From positions 629 through 64,628 of the forward strand of contig ONUH01000010.1 in assembly GCA_900321035.1 (NCBI GenBank): 64,000 nucleotides of DNA, written 5' to 3'. This document shows positions 15,625 to 25,430 of the stretch, in pieces; positions within the stretch are counted from its first letter, which is position 1; every line of letters starts with the position of its first letter. Below the pieces are notes generated by a model. That model saw only the letters and a program-made list of their open reading frames with translations. It did not search any database and had not been told where the DNA came from. Both the position numbers and the translations under genes were made by a program. This DNA is from an uncultured Selenomonadales bacterium. Lineage in GTDB: Bacteria; Bacillota; Negativicutes; Selenomonadales; Selenomonadaceae.

Positions 15625-16714
15625 CCGCGGTCTCCGCTGCCTTCGCGCGCTTCGCCTGGGCTTCCTTTTCCGCTTCCTCCGCCTGGGCCTTCAAAGCGGC
15701 CAGCACCTTTTCCGAAAGCTCATCGTAAAGCTTCCGGTCCGTCTTCAGCATCGCCTTCACGGCGTCGCGGCCCTGCCCGAGACGCGTCCCCTCATAAGAA
15801 TACCACGAACCGCTCTTTTTCACCACGTCAAACTCCGCGGCCATATCCAGCACGCAGCCTTCCCGGGAAACGCCCTCTCCGTACATGATGTCGAACTCCG
15901 CCACGCGGAACGGCGGCGCGACTTTGTTTTTCACGATCTTCGCTTTCGTATGCGCGCCTATGGACTCCGTGCCCTGCTTCAGGACTTCGCCCTTCCGGAC
16001 CTCCACGCGGATCGTGGAGTAGAATTTCAGCGCGCGGCCGCCGGTGGTCGTCTCGGGATTTCCGTAAACGACGCCGACCTTCTCGCGGATCTGGTTGATG
16101 AATACCGCCACCGCCTTGGATTTCGAGATGAATCCGGTGAGCTTGCGCATGGCCTGGCTCATCAGGCGCGCCTGGAGACCGACGTGGGACGCGCCCATGT
16201 CGCCGTCGATTTCTTCCTTCGGCACGAGAGCCGCCACCGAGTCCACCACGATGATGTCGATGGCGCCGCTCCTGACCAGCGCCTCCACAATTTCCAGCGC
16301 CTGCTCGCCGTTGTCCGGCTGGGAAATCAGCAGGTTATCGATATCCACGCCTAATTTTTTCGCGTAAATCGGATCGAGGGCATGCTCCGCGTCGATGAAA
16401 GCCGCCACGCCGCCGCGCTTCTGCGTCGAAGCGATCATGTGCAGCGTCACCGTCGTCTTGCCCGAGGACTCCGGCCCGTAAACCTCGATGATGCGCCCGC
16501 GGGGCAGGCCGCCCACGCCGAGGGCCACGTCCAGCGGCAGTATATCCGTCGGAATGACTTCCACGTTCATATTGGCCGTAGCCTCGCCGAGACGCATAAT
16601 CGACCCGTCCCCGAAGGTCTTGTGCAAATCTTTCAGCACTTTCTCCAGCGCCAGGCTCTTGTCCGGCGAAAGCTCGACCTTATTCTTGTCCTTGTCCTTC
16701 TTTTCTGCAGCCAT
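15608..16714 (-). CDS. recA: Recombinase RecA
   Basis: Core enzyme of homologous recombination and SOS induction. About 368 aa. The Walker A motif GPESSGKT lies near 80-87, Walker B is [12 protein letters not shown], loop L2 is [13 protein letters not shown], and the tail is acidic/Ala-rich. Two ATGs stand in tandem; the second (16714) has the better distance to AAGGAG, and the first is at 16717. A LexA-like site lies about 40 bp upstream at 16757-16770. Confidence 0.97.
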   Translation of the reverse strand: MAAEKKDKDKNKVELSPDKSLALEKVLKDLHKTFGDGSIMRLGEATANMNVEVIPTDILPLDVALGVGGLPRGRIIEVYGPESSGKTTVTLHMIASTQKRGGVAAFIDAEHALDPIYAKKLGVDIDNLLISQPDNGEQALEIVEALVRSGAIDIIVVDSVAALVPKEEIDGDMGASHVGLQARLMSQAMRKLTGFISKSKAVAVFINQIREKVGVVYGNPETTTGGRALKFYSTIRVEVRKGEVLKQGTESIGAHTKAKIVKNKVAPPFRVAEFDIMYGEGVSREGCVLDMAAEFDVVKKSGSWYSYEGTRLGQGRDAVKAMLKTDRKLYDELSEKVLAALKAQAEEAEKEAQAKRAKAAETADAEET

Positions 16715-16756
16715 CATTCATACTCCTTCCAGCGCCACGGAAGAAAAATCCGTTGG

Positions 16757-16770
16757 CGAACATCTTTTCT
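16757..16770 (-). promoter_or_regulatory. LexA (SOS) box candidate upstream of recA
   Basis: On the minus strand AGAAAAGATGTTCG matches 11 of 14 positions of the Firmicute SOS consensus CGAACATATGTTCG, including the full right half. It lies immediately downstream of a -10-like TACAAT (16772-16777), where a repressor would block recA transcription. Confidence 0.6.
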
Positions 16771-16902
16771 GATTGTATCATATTTCGCCGCCGGATAAAA
16801 GATGTTTTTGAAAATTCGTTGCGGAAACGCGGAAACAACCGACGACTGCCCGCGCCGCTTTTTTCGGCCGATACGGGAATTTGAAAACCCGCACAAAAAA
16901 AT

Positions 16903-16935
16903 CTGAGGCAAGCAATTCTTACTTTCTTGCCTCAG
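16903..16935 (-). terminator. Terminator after the secreted protein gene
   Basis: CTGAGGCAAG and its complement (10-bp stem) are followed on the minus strand by ATTTTTTTG. It lies 22 bp after the stop of the gene at 16957-18285. Confidence 0.85.
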
Positions 16936-16956
16936 CATTTTTGAGGGGCCGCAAAC

Positions 16957-18285
16957 TCAGTCGTACCGCGCATCAATTTTTTCCGCGATTTCCCCCACTG
17001 CTTCTTGAATCGCCTCGAACAGGCATTCCTCACTGAATTCCTGCGTTCCGGCTTTCAGCAGATGGACGCCGAACAGTCCCACCTCGTATTTTTTCGCCGC
17101 GGATTCGCCGCCGCCGGTGGCGACGAATACCTGCTCCCCCGTGACCGCGTCCAGCACGCGGACGGAAATCCCGACGCGAACGACGAACGCCGTGCTGCCG
17201 GGTCGTTTCGACTCGGCGACGCCCAAATCGGTCAGCGCCCCCGAAAGGAGCCAGCATGGCTTCGCATCAGAAAGCCTGCAGCCATCCAGCAGGACCTCGT
17301 CCCGCCGCGCCGTCTGCGTCCCTTTCGACAGATCGACGAAGGAAAAGCCCCGCTTCGTCAATTCGTCCAAAAGATAATCTTCCGCGACGACGTAAGACGA
17401 AACCTCCTCGTCGGAAAGATTCGTGATGCGGACGCGGCTGGTAAAGGGCGTCAGCGCGAAAAGCTCTTTTCGCAAAGATGCCGCGCCGTCTCCGCTCTCC
17501 TCCGGCCCTTTCCCACGCACCCGGGGCAGGCCTTCCTTCACGGCGCCTTCCGCCGCGCGCTTTGCCTGACGGTCCAGCACCGACAACAAGAGCTGCTCCA
17601 CGGTGAAGCCTTTGCCGTACTGCCCGACGACAATCTGGATCAGCTGTCCCCGCTTCTCCATGGCGTCGTGCCCTTCATATACCCGTCCCGTAGATGCATG
17701 CACTATATAATAGGAAAGATCCGCGCGAATCTCCTTCGCGCGCATCTCAAAATCCCGGACGCCGGCGTTCCAAATCGACCGCACCCGCTCCACGTCCACG
17801 CCGCCCAGATTGCAGAACATCAAATATTCCGAGCCGTACCGAATCCCGAGCAGCCGCGCGGTCTCCGCCGCTTTCGGCCCGAGGGCGTAAGGCTCGTTTT
17901 TCTGCTTGCGCCATTCCTTCGCCTTTTCCTCATCCTGCCGTCCATAGGCGGCGTCGGCGTAACGAATCAGCGCCGCGCCCGCCATTTCACGCCGGTATTG
18001 ATGGCCTCGGGCAATCGCATCCATGTGGACCAGCGAGAACTTTGCCGCGTCCTCTGCCAGCGGCCGGCGCATTACCGGCTGAAGCCGCCCCGAAGCAATC
18101 AGCGATTCCTCCAAAACATCCCGGAACGTCTCATAAAATCCCGCTTGCAGCGTGTAATCGCCGTAGCCCGCCACTTCGCCCACCATGACCGTCGCGGGGA
18201 GAGCCTCCGCACCGCACCGCGCGGACAAAAGGAACATTGCGAAAACGACGAACAGCGCGCCCTTAATCCTCGCCGCGCCGCTCAT
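16957..18285 (-). CDS. Secreted protein of unknown function, CsgG-neighbour
   Basis: 442 aa with a clear signal peptide (hydrophobic 9-22, cleavage near CGAEA). An N-terminal module starts VMVGEVAGYGDYTLQ and resembles the opening strand of CsgG/penicillin-binding-activator-type periplasmic proteins. A second module after about residue 270 (SRVRITNLSDEEVSSYVV) looks like another such alpha/beta unit. It overlaps the CsgG-like gene upstream by 23 nt and probably forms an operon with it. The pair may form an envelope complex, but no substrate is indicated. I do not recognise a named family. Confidence 0.6.
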   Translation of the reverse strand: MSGAARIKGALFVVFAMFLLSARCGAEALPATVMVGEVAGYGDYTLQAGFYETFRDVLEESLIASGRLQPVMRRPLAEDAAKFSLVHMDAIARGHQYRREMAGAALIRYADAAYGRQDEEKAKEWRKQKNEPYALGPKAAETARLLGIRYGSEYLMFCNLGGVDVERVRSIWNAGVRDFEMRAKEIRADLSYYIVHASTGRVYEGHDAMEKRGQLIQIVVGQYGKGFTVEQLLLSVLDRQAKRAAEGAVKEGLPRVRGKGPEESGDGAASLRKELFALTPFTSRVRITNLSDEEVSSYVVAEDYLLDELTKRGFSFVDLSKGTQTARRDEVLLDGCRLSDAKPCWLLSGALTDLGVAESKRPGSTAFVVRVGISVRVLDAVTGEQVFVATGGGESAAKKYEVGLFGVHLLKAGTQEFSEECLFEAIQEAVGEIAEKIDARYD

Positions 18286-18913
18286 GGTCGCGCATACGCT
18301 TCAGGAAGCCCTCTCTGCCGTTCACGAGGCTGTCCGCTGCGTCCTCCAAAGCTTTGTGCACCTGCTCGAAATCCACCTTGTCCGTGCCGATGCGGATAAT
18401 CCGGAAAGGCGCGTTCATCTGCGTGTTCGTCGCGCGTCCGTCGCCGCGCCCCGCCAGCCATACCCGGCCCGTTTCCACCTCGATGCAGCGCGCCGCCACA
18501 TGGGCGAACACCTTCGACTTGGATACGCCCAGCCCGACGACCTCGCCCGTCGTCTTTCGCGTGGAAAGCCCTGTAATATTGCCGCAAATAATATACTTCG
18601 CGCCAATCAGACGCCCGAAATCCGCCGCCGTTCGTTCGTCCACCGGCCCGCTGTGCCCCAATACCTGCTCCTGCATAATCTCCTTGAGCCGTTCCCGTTC
18701 CACCACGTCAAAAGCGCCGGAATTTGCCAGCGCGTCGTAAACGTAATCGCTGACAATCGTCGCGTCCTCCAGCGTAATGTCCCGCGACACCTCCGCCTTA
18801 ACGCCGAAAGGAATCACCGCCACCACCGGGCGCTCCGTCGATAACGGCGCCGCCACAGCCGCCCCCGAAAGCATCCACACCGCCGCAAAAAGCCCCATGA
18901 ACCACCGAAGCAT
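18263..18913 (-). CDS. CsgG-like periplasmic/lipoprotein-type protein
   Basis: 216 aa. Signal peptide at 1-21 (LFAAVWMLSGAAVA). PVVAVIPFGVKAEVSRDI is the first CsgG-type strand. VYDALANSGAFDVVERERLKEIM is the helix/strand typical of the CsgG/curli-assembly superfamily, and AADFGRLIGAKYIICGNITG continues the fold. No lipobox Cys is seen, so it may be a soluble periplasmic relative and not the pore-forming lipoprotein. It is coupled by overlap to the larger secreted gene downstream. Confidence 0.7.
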   Translation of the reverse strand: MLRWFMGLFAAVWMLSGAAVAAPLSTERPVVAVIPFGVKAEVSRDITLEDATIVSDYVYDALANSGAFDVVERERLKEIMQEQVLGHSGPVDERTAADFGRLIGAKYIICGNITGLSTRKTTGEVVGLGVSKSKVFAHVAARCIEVETGRVWLAGRGDGRATNTQMNAPFRIIRIGTDKVDFEQVHKALEDAADSLVNGREGFLKRMRDHERRGED

Positions 18914-19069
18914 GAAACCCGCCTCCCTCCTGTTTTATCTACTATATCATATCGACTTTGCTTTTGACGATAATGAAAAGAAAATTAAGAAACGGTTAAA
19001 AGCCGCCGGAAGCAAAAAGCCGTCAGATGAAACAATCGTTCCACCTAACGGCAATATCAACCCCGCATT

Positions 19070-19933
19070 TTATTCTTCCTCCGGCTCCTCGCTTTTCAAG
19101 ATATCCTCCACATAAGTCGGCAACGCGAAGGACGCCGCGTGAAGCTTCGGATTGTAATAGCGCGTTTTGATGCCGAGGCTTTCCCATTTCGCCCAATCCA
19201 CGCCTTTGACCGGGTGGTACTTTTTCGACGCGAAGCCGAAAAGCCAATGCCCCGACGGATACGTCGGAATATGTACCTGATAGACCCGCGCCAGCGGGAA
19301 AGAATTGACGATGCGCTTGTGAGCGCGCTGCATGGCATGGGCCGTTTCCTGATAAAACGGACTCTCATGCTGGTTGACCATGATGCCGTCTTCCTTCAGC
19401 GCGCGGAAGCAGTTGCCGTAAAACTCGCGGGTGAAAAGACCTTCTCCCGGACCGAAGGGATCGGTGGAATCCACGACGATGACGTCGTACTCGTCCTCGT
19501 GGTGGCGAATGAATTTCAGCCCGTCCTCATAGTGGATATGGACCCGCGGGTCGTCCAGCTTTCCCGCCGTCTGCGGCAGATATTTCCTGCACGCCTCGAC
19601 GACCTCCTCGTCGATCTCGACGAGGTCGATATGCTCCAGCGCCGCGTATCGCACCAGCTCGCGCACCGAGCCGCCGTCGCCGCCGCCGATGACCAGCGCG
19701 CGCCGCGCGTTTGGATGCGCGCACATCGGCACATGGACGATCATCTCGTGGTACATGAACTCGTCCTTCTCGGTCAGCATGGTGTAGCCGTCCAGCACCA
19801 GCACACGTCCGAACTCCAGCGAGTCGAAAATGTCGATGCGCTGGAACTCGCTCTTCCCGCTGTAAACCTGCTTGTCCACCTTCATCGAGAACCGCACGTT
19901 TTCCGTGTGCGGCTCGGTAAACCAAAGTTCCAT
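19070..19933 (-). CDS. speE: Spermidine synthase (polyamine aminopropyltransferase)
   Basis: Transfers an aminopropyl group from decarboxylated S-adenosylmethionine to putrescine (or cadaverine/agmatine). 287 aa, typical length. The SAM-site motif GGGDGGSVREL, the acidic VDSTDPFGPGEGLF gate and QHESPFYQ are all present. It lies 13 bp downstream of the decarboxylase gene, with speD further upstream, so this cluster can make decarboxylated SAM, a diamine and the final polyamine. Confidence 0.95.
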   Translation of the reverse strand: MELWFTEPHTENVRFSMKVDKQVYSGKSEFQRIDIFDSLEFGRVLVLDGYTMLTEKDEFMYHEMIVHVPMCAHPNARRALVIGGGDGGSVRELVRYAALEHIDLVEIDEEVVEACRKYLPQTAGKLDDPRVHIHYEDGLKFIRHHEDEYDVIVVDSTDPFGPGEGLFTREFYGNCFRALKEDGIMVNQHESPFYQETAHAMQRAHKRIVNSFPLARVYQVHIPTYPSGHWLFGFASKKYHPVKGVDWAKWESLGIKTRYYNPKLHAASFALPTYVEDILKSEEPEEE

Positions 19934-19946
19934 GACGTTCCTCCGT

Positions 19947-21404
19947 TTATTCTTCCATCACGTTCAGCCGCAAAATATCCATATCCTCCGGGCCCGTCAT
20001 CGAGCAGCCCTTTTCCTTCGCGTAACGGATGTAGTCGAGAATTTCCTTCGTAATGAGCTCCCCCGGCGCGAGAATCGGGATGCCCGGCGGATAGCACATG
20101 ACGAACTCGCTGCAAACGCGGCCCTCCGTCTCGTCGATGGGCAGCGATTTCTTCGGCGCGTAAAAGGCCTGCTGCGGCCCGCAAAGGACTTTCGGCTGGA
20201 TATACTCGGCCTCCAGCATGCCCGTCTGATCCTTGCGGTAGCACCGCCGAATCTCCGACAGCGCCGCCACGAGCCGCTCAATGTCCTTTTCCCGGTCGCC
20301 CACGGAGATATAGGCGAGAAGATTCGCGATGTCGCCGAACTCCGTCTGTATATCGTATTCGTCCCGCAGAAGGTCATAGACCTCGATGCCCGCCAGCCCC
20401 GTAGGCCGCGTGAAAATCGAGAGCTTCGTCACGTCGAAGTCAAACACCGAGCCGCCGTTTGCAAGCTCCCGCGAATAGGCGTAATAATCGCCGATATCGT
20501 TGATTTCCTCCCGGGCGTATTCGACAAGGCGAATCACCTTGTCAAAAATCTGCTTGCCGTGCAGCGCAAGACTGCGCCGGGAAATGTCGAGGCTCGCCAT
20601 CAGGAGGTACGACGCGCTGGTAGTCTGCGTCAGGTTGATGATCTGATGCACATAGCCCTCAGAAACGGCGTCCCCGATCAAGAGCATCGAGCTCTGCGTC
20701 AGCGAGCCGCCCGACTTGTGCATGCTGAGCGCCGCCATGTCCGCGCCCGCGTGCATCGCCGCCGCCGGAAGGTCGTCGTGAAAATAAAAATGCGTGCCGT
20801 GAGCCTCGTCCGCCAAGAGCAGCAGCCCGTGCTCATGGGCAAGGCGCGCGATGGCGCGCATGTCGGAGCAAATGCCGTAATAGGTCGGGTTGTTGACGAA
20901 TACCGCCTTTGCTTTCGGATGAGCGAGGATCGCCGCTTCCACGTCCTCCGGCTTCATGCCGAGGGCAATGCCGAGCCGCCGGTCCATGCCCGGATCGACG
21001 TACACCGGAACCGCGCCGCAGAGAATCATCGCGTTGATGACGCTCCGATGGACGTTGCGCGGCAAAATGATCTCGTCGCCGCGGCCCGCCGCCGTCAGGA
21101 TCATCGCCTGCACCGCCGAGGTCGTGCCGCCGATCATGAAAAAAGCGTGCGCCGCGCCGAAAGCCTCCGCCGCCAATCGCTCCGCGTCCCGGATCACCGA
21201 GACCGGGTGGCAGAGATTGTCCAGCATCTTCATCGAGTTGACGTCCACCGAGAGACACTTCTCGCCGAGGAAAGCGGTCAGTTCCGGGTTGCCCCGGCCC
21301 CGCTTGTGCCCTGGCACGTCAAAAGGCACGAGACGCGCCGTCTTCATCCGCTCCAAGGCTTCCAAGACCGGCGCGTTCTCCTGGGTCAGCTCCATATTAT
21401 CCAC
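19947..21404 (-). CDS. Orn/Lys/Arg decarboxylase, fold-I PLP enzyme
   Basis: 485 aa, close to Bacillus SpeA/YaaO-type decarboxylases that lack the long N-terminal wing domain. PLP-site features: GGTTSAVQAMIL, NVHRSVINAMILCGA, DEAHGTHF and the Schiff-base lysine in ALSMHKSGGSLTQSS. A C-terminal decarboxylase domain carries MCYPPGIPILAPGE. Substrate (arginine, lysine or ornithine) cannot be read by eye. Its place between speD and speE means its product feeds aminopropylation. Confidence 0.9.
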   Translation of the reverse strand: MDNMELTQENAPVLEALERMKTARLVPFDVPGHKRGRGNPELTAFLGEKCLSVDVNSMKMLDNLCHPVSVIRDAERLAAEAFGAAHAFFMIGGTTSAVQAMILTAAGRGDEIILPRNVHRSVINAMILCGAVPVYVDPGMDRRLGIALGMKPEDVEAAILAHPKAKAVFVNNPTYYGICSDMRAIARLAHEHGLLLLADEAHGTHFYFHDDLPAAAMHAGADMAALSMHKSGGSLTQSSMLLIGDAVSEGYVHQIINLTQTTSASYLLMASLDISRRSLALHGKQIFDKVIRLVEYAREEINDIGDYYAYSRELANGGSVFDFDVTKLSIFTRPTGLAGIEVYDLLRDEYDIQTEFGDIANLLAYISVGDREKDIERLVAALSEIRRCYRKDQTGMLEAEYIQPKVLCGPQQAFYAPKKSLPIDETEGRVCSEFVMCYPPGIPILAPGELITKEILDYIRYAKEKGCSMTGPEDMDILRLNVMEE

Positions 21405-21427
21405 TTCTCACGCCCCTAACTCAGAAA

Positions 21428-21514
21428 AGTGAGAAGTGTGAAGAGTGGAGAGTGGAGTTATTACATATTAAAACGCGTAAAAACTCCTAACTCCACACTC
21501 CTAACTCCACACTC
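21428..21514. repeat. Heptamer-unit hairpin between speD and decarboxylase
   Basis: Left arm of GAGTGGA/AGTGGAG-type units, loop containing TTATTACATATTA, right arm CTCCACACTCCTAACTCC. The arms are long enough for a stem of about 30 bp with mismatches. Confidence 0.8.
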
Positions 21515-22297
21515 TCAATACACGTTCTGTCCGCTGAATATCTCGATCATTTCCCGCCGCAGGCTGTCGCCGATGGCCAGCCGCGTCTTCGGCGGAATCT
21601 CATAGATATCCGTGTTGAACAGATAATTCTTCAGATCCAGTTCTTTAATCAGCATCCGCGTGTGGAACAGATTCGCCTGATAGATATTGATGTCCACCGC
21701 ATCGTAGACGTCCAGCGTCTCCGGGTTGATATAGTCCTGGATGGACGTCATCTTATTTTCCATGAAGATCTTCTTGCCGGTGATGTCCCGCGTGAAGCCG
21801 CGCACACGGTAATCCATCGTGATGATGTCCGAATCGAAATTGCTGATTAGATAGTCCAGCGTCTGGAGCGGCGAGATCGTGCCGCAGGTCGCCACGTCGA
21901 TGTCGACGCGGAACGTGGCGATGCTGGTGTCCGGGTGGTATTCGGGGTAGGTGTGCACCGTCACATGGCTCTTGTCGAGATGAGCGACCACCGTATCGCG
22001 CAAGGCGCGCGGCAGCTTTTCCCCGCTTTCCAGCGCCGCCTCTTCGGCGACGAGGAGCGTCACGCTGGCGCCCTGCGGGTCGTAGTCCTGTTTCGCGATA
22101 TTGAGAATCTTCGCGCCGATCATTTCCGTGACGCGGGAAAGGATATTCGTCAGACGCTCGGAATTGTACTGCGAATCAATGTACCGAATATAGTCCTGCT
22201 GCTCACGCTCCGTCTTCGCGTAGCAGATATCGTAAATATTGAAGCTCAGAGATTTCGTCAGGTTGTTGAACCCGTACAGCTTCAGTTTTTCTTCCAT
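21515..22297 (-). CDS. speD: S-adenosylmethionine decarboxylase, class 1A proenzyme
   Basis: Pyruvoyl enzyme making decarboxylated SAM for SpeE. 260 aa, the size of the E. coli-type (class 1A) proenzyme and about twice the size of the Bacillus class 1B form. LDKSHVTVHTYPEYHPD contains the self-cleavage Lys109-Ser110 that generates the pyruvoyl group; Cys138 in DVATCGTISPL is the proton donor. The start at 22297 (MEEKLKLYGF) has GGGGTGCGGAG upstream; the frame extends to 22333 without a better site. Having the proteobacterial-size form in a Firmicute relative is notable but known. Confidence 0.93.
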   Translation of the reverse strand: MEEKLKLYGFNNLTKSLSFNIYDICYAKTEREQQDYIRYIDSQYNSERLTNILSRVTEMIGAKILNIAKQDYDPQGASVTLLVAEEAALESGEKLPRALRDTVVAHLDKSHVTVHTYPEYHPDTSIATFRVDIDVATCGTISPLQTLDYLISNFDSDIITMDYRVRGFTRDITGKKIFMENKMTSIQDYINPETLDVYDAVDINIYQANLFHTRMLIKELDLKNYLFNTDIYEIPPKTRLAIGDSLRREMIEIFSGQNVY

Positions 22298-22370
22298 CTC
22301 CGCACCCCCCGATACATTTTTGGTTGATACCAATTATAGGGGAAGCCCCCCGAAAATGCAACAAAAAAAG

Positions 22371-22410
22371 GGGCTGTATCCGAAGCAAAATTTTGCCTTG
22401 GATACAGCCC
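22371..22410 (-). terminator. Terminator of the chemoreceptor gene
   Basis: GGGCTGTATCC and its complement form an 11-bp stem, followed on the minus strand by CTTTTTTTG. It begins 16 bp after the stop codon. Confidence 0.88.
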
Positions 22411-22425
22411 GCCGTGTCGAATCGT

Positions 22426-24111
22426 TTAGACCTTGAAATGCCCGATATCTTCCTGCAGCTTGATCGCCATGTTTGCCAGCTCGTTGGCCGCGCCGGTAAT
22501 CTGGTGCATGACCGACGCCTGCTCTTCGGTAGCCGCGGAAACGTTCTGCGACTTGTCCGTAACGCCGTTGGCCAGCTCCTGGATCTTCTGCACCGACTCC
22601 GTGACGTGCTGACTGCTGGCCGTCGCGTGGTTGATGCTCTTGATCGCGGTCTCGATATGACCGTACAGCTCGTTGACACGGTCGTCGATCTTCGCGAAAG
22701 CCTCGCCTGCACGATTGACGACCTCGGAGCTGGACTGTACGGCAAGATTCTGCCTCTCCATCGCCGCAACTGCCGCATCCGTATCCTTCTGGATGCCGCC
22801 GATCAACGACGCGATGTTGCTGGCTGCCTCGCCGGACTGCTCGGCCAGCTTCCTAACTTCCTCGGCGACGACCGAGAAGCCGCGGCCCGCCTCGCCGGCG
22901 CGCGCCGCCTCGATAGCCGCGTTCAGCGCCAAGAGGTTCGTCTGGTCGGCGATATTCGAAATCGTTTCGACGATCTGGCCGATTTCCTTCGACCGGTCGC
23001 CCAGCGTGCTGACAACCTGCGACGCCTCTTCCATCTGGCTCGCCATCTGCTGCATGGAGCTGACGGCCTCGTTGACCGCCGCGCGTCCTTCGTCGACGCC
23101 CTCGCGGCTGCTCTGCGCCGTCTTCTTCATTTCCTGCGAAGCGTCGTACATATTCTTCATTTCGTTGGTCATGCCGTCGGTCTGGGACGCGACGCCGACC
23201 AGCTCGTTGCACTGCTCGCCCGCGCTCTCCGCCATCGAGATAACCGCGTTCGCCACGTTCGTAATCGTCTTCGTCGTATCGGAAGCGTTGGCCGTCAGCT
23301 CTTCACTGGCCGCCGCAAGCCGCTCCGAGGAGGACGACACGTTCGCCATCAGATCGCGCAGCGATTTCTTCAGCTTGTTCGCCGCCTCCGCCAACTGACC
23401 GATCTCGTCCCGGCTCGTGACGTCGAGGTCGTCGCCCCGGAAGTCGCCCGACCCGATGTCGAACATCCGGTTGTTGACGACCTCCATCGTATTCATCACC
23501 TTGTTGACCGCAGCCCACGAAAGGGCGACCACGATGAGGAGCAGAACGATAACCGCAAACGCGATGGACATGATGAATTTATTCTGGATTGCGTTGATCT
23601 CCTCCGTCGGAATACCGGCAAACAGCATGCCGATTACCTTGCCGTCCGCACTCTTCAGCGGATGATAGCCGCAGAGGTATTGGTTGCCGAGCACCTCGGC
23701 ATGGCCGTTGAATTTGCCGCCCTGCTTCAGCACCTGGTCGATGACCGCCGCCGAAGCCTTCGTGCCGACAGGACGCTTTCCGCCCTCGCCCTGGAAGGAC
23801 GTCGCGACGCGGGTGTCGCCCCGGAAAATCGTCACATGGTCGCCCGACAGGCTCTTCAATTTGTCGGCGAGATCGAAATTGCCGTTGATCTTCAAGTCGC
23901 CTTTATAAAGGTCTTCGCCCTTGACGGACCACGCCCCCGGATACTTCGTGTTGATCAAAGCCTCCATCTGGGTCAGGTCGCCGTCGGCCTTCATCTCCAG
24001 CGCGACGTCGAAGCCCTCGTTCGCGTTGCGGTAAGCGATAAAGCCAACGCAAATCGCGACGACCAAGAGCATTACGTTCAGCCCGATCAATACCTTCGCT
24101 TTTAGTTTCAT
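22426..24111 (-). CDS. Methyl-accepting chemotaxis protein
   Basis: Membrane chemoreceptor controlling CheA and flagellar rotation. 561 aa. TM1 about 7-26; extracytoplasmic sensor 27-178, a single-Cache-type domain ([16 protein letters not shown] and [19 protein letters not shown]); TM2 about 181-203; HAMP about 205-257; long coiled coil with the conserved tip [20 protein letters not shown]. The ligand is unknown; small organic acids are common for this Cache type. It has its own terminator. Confidence 0.93.
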   Translation of the reverse strand: MKLKAKVLIGLNVMLLVVAICVGFIAYRNANEGFDVALEMKADGDLTQMEALINTKYPGAWSVKGEDLYKGDLKINGNFDLADKLKSLSGDHVTIFRGDTRVATSFQGEGGKRPVGTKASAAVIDQVLKQGGKFNGHAEVLGNQYLCGYHPLKSADGKVIGMLFAGIPTEEINAIQNKFIMSIAFAVIVLLLIVVALSWAAVNKVMNTMEVVNNRMFDIGSGDFRGDDLDVTSRDEIGQLAEAANKLKKSLRDLMANVSSSSERLAAASEELTANASDTTKTITNVANAVISMAESAGEQCNELVGVASQTDGMTNEMKNMYDASQEMKKTAQSSREGVDEGRAAVNEAVSSMQQMASQMEEASQVVSTLGDRSKEIGQIVETISNIADQTNLLALNAAIEAARAGEAGRGFSVVAEEVRKLAEQSGEAASNIASLIGGIQKDTDAAVAAMERQNLAVQSSSEVVNRAGEAFAKIDDRVNELYGHIETAIKSINHATASSQHVTESVQKIQELANGVTDKSQNVSAATEEQASVMHQITGAANELANMAIKLQEDIGHFKV

Positions 24112-24426
24112 AGCCCATACTCCCTTCTTTTTCCGCTCCCTGCGAAAAACAATCTTAATGTTTATATGATAGCACTCTGCAAGGAATTTTTCAATTATAC
24201 ATGATACAGATTGATTTTAATTATTTAAAAATAGGATTGAAGTCCTTTTTTCGCGTCGTTTCATTTCGTTGCAAAGGTCACATTTTTACTATTTTTCAAA
24301 GGTGATAGCTCTAAAGCCCTATATCGGTCAACCATGTTGGCGGGATATGTGTGTTTTCGTTTTCGCGCCAGAAAATTGACAAACGAGTGCGCTGCGGCGA
24401 TAATAAAACGCGAAAGGAGTTTTTCG
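24112..24426. other. Divergent intergenic region, chemoreceptor/GtrA
   Basis: 315 bp, AT-rich, and should contain the promoters of both divergent genes. AAAGGAG at 24413-24419 serves GtrA. No RNA gene or repeat is recognised. Confidence 0.45.
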
Positions 24427-24828
24427 ATGGGACCCGTAAAACAACTTCGGCGCCATTTTTTCACAAAAGAATTTCTGCTGTTCCTCGTCATCGGCGGCGT
24501 CAACACATTGAACGGCACGTTTCTCTCGTGGCTGTATGGTTTCGCCGTGCCGGACGCGAATATCGCCTTCAACCTCGGCTATATCACGGCAAATGCCATT
24601 GCTTACTGGCTGAACAGCGTCTTCGTATTTCCGGAGCCGCTGTCGTTTCACCGGTTCCTGCGGTTCGCCGTTTCCTATATCCCGAATTACATTATCCAAA
24701 ATATCATCGTGCTGATCTTTTACAACTGGCTCGGCTTCCCACCCGTGGCCAGCTATCTGATCGCCGCTGCCCTCGGCGTCCCGGTGACGTTTTTATGCGT
24801 AAAGATTTTTGCGTTTGAACGGAAATGA
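24427..24828 (+). CDS. GtrA-family membrane protein
   Basis: 133 aa with four hydrophobic helices. The first carries FLVIGGVNTLNGTFLSW and the second NLGYITANAIAYWLNSVFVF, the conserved GtrA pattern. The family helps move or anchor polyprenyl-linked sugars for surface-polymer glycosylation. The start ATG at 24427 follows AAAGGAG at 8-nt distance; an upstream frame to 24334 lacks a ribosome site. It is isolated, with no glycosyltransferase partner next to it. Confidence 0.85.
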   Translation: MGPVKQLRRHFFTKEFLLFLVIGGVNTLNGTFLSWLYGFAVPDANIAFNLGYITANAIAYWLNSVFVFPEPLSFHRFLRFAVSYIPNYIIQNIIVLIFYNWLGFPPVASYLIAAALGVPVTFLCVKIFAFERK

Positions 24829-24900
24829 ACAAATCTGCGAGAGGTTTTGAGCATAGCTTATCCGGCTGTTCATCCCGTACGGAAGATTCTTTAAGCAAAA

Positions 24901-25360
24901 GTTTTTCACAGTGACTTATACGATTTTTTCATAATAATGCTCTTGCAGGGGCAAGGGGCGTTCCTCCCCTTGCACCCCTCCTTAGGGCCCTGCGGGGCCA
25001 GGATTCCGCGGTGAAAGCTTGGAATATCTTAGCGAAATCATTTATCCCGCGATTCAGCCTTTTGACGACTTTGACTTTAGCCCATTTTTGCGGATTTGAT
25101 TTTTTGTAACCTATACATAATCTTGACTTTGTAATATGGTTAAAGGTTAGGTCATCGTATTTTTAACGCGGGATAAACTATTACTAAAGTCACCACAATC
25201 GTGCGTCGCGGCATCTTCGGCCCCGCAGGGCCTTTCAGGGGATTCAAAAGGGGACGTAGTCCCCTTTGTGGGGAAGTTTGAAGGGGCAAAGCCCCGTCAA
25301 GCCTATTTCACGGCGGATAACCATAAGGAATCGTACAAGTCGCTGCCGAAACCTTTCGCA
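24901..25360. repeat. Palindromic element, copy 1
   Basis: Roughly 460-475 bp. Outer inverted repeat: AATCGTACAAGTCGCTG at the right end (25329-25345) mirrors the left end at 24901-24926, whose complement reads AATCGTATAAGTCACTG. Inner mirrored blocks include ATCCCGCGATT/ACGCGGGAT and GGCCCTGCGGGGCC/GGCCCCGCAGGGCC. The same blocks occur in the same order at 30556-31027 and 56759-57245. No open frame is shared. In this copy the left end has only a decayed parS-like sequence (TTTTTCACAGTGACT). It fills the gap between gtrA and the GarR-like gene. Confidence 0.75.
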
Positions 25361-25405
25361 ATAATCACATATACAATACATGCTGGTACTTGAAGCAATA
25401 AGAAA

Positions 25406-25427
25406 AAGCGCTCCGTGTGGAGCGCTT
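25406..25427 (-). terminator. Terminator of the GarR-like gene
   Basis: AAGCGCTCC and its complement with loop GTGT, followed on the minus strand by TTTTTCTT. Confidence 0.88.
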
Positions 25428-25430
25428 TTC

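Noticed and set aside
22324-24105. 593-codon plus-strand frame opposite the chemoreceptor
   Set aside because: Shadow of the repetitive MCP coiled coil; runs through the MCP terminator.
24829-25360. Palindromic element as an insertion sequence
   Set aside because: No transposase frame and no flanking duplication seen; it could only be a non-autonomous element.
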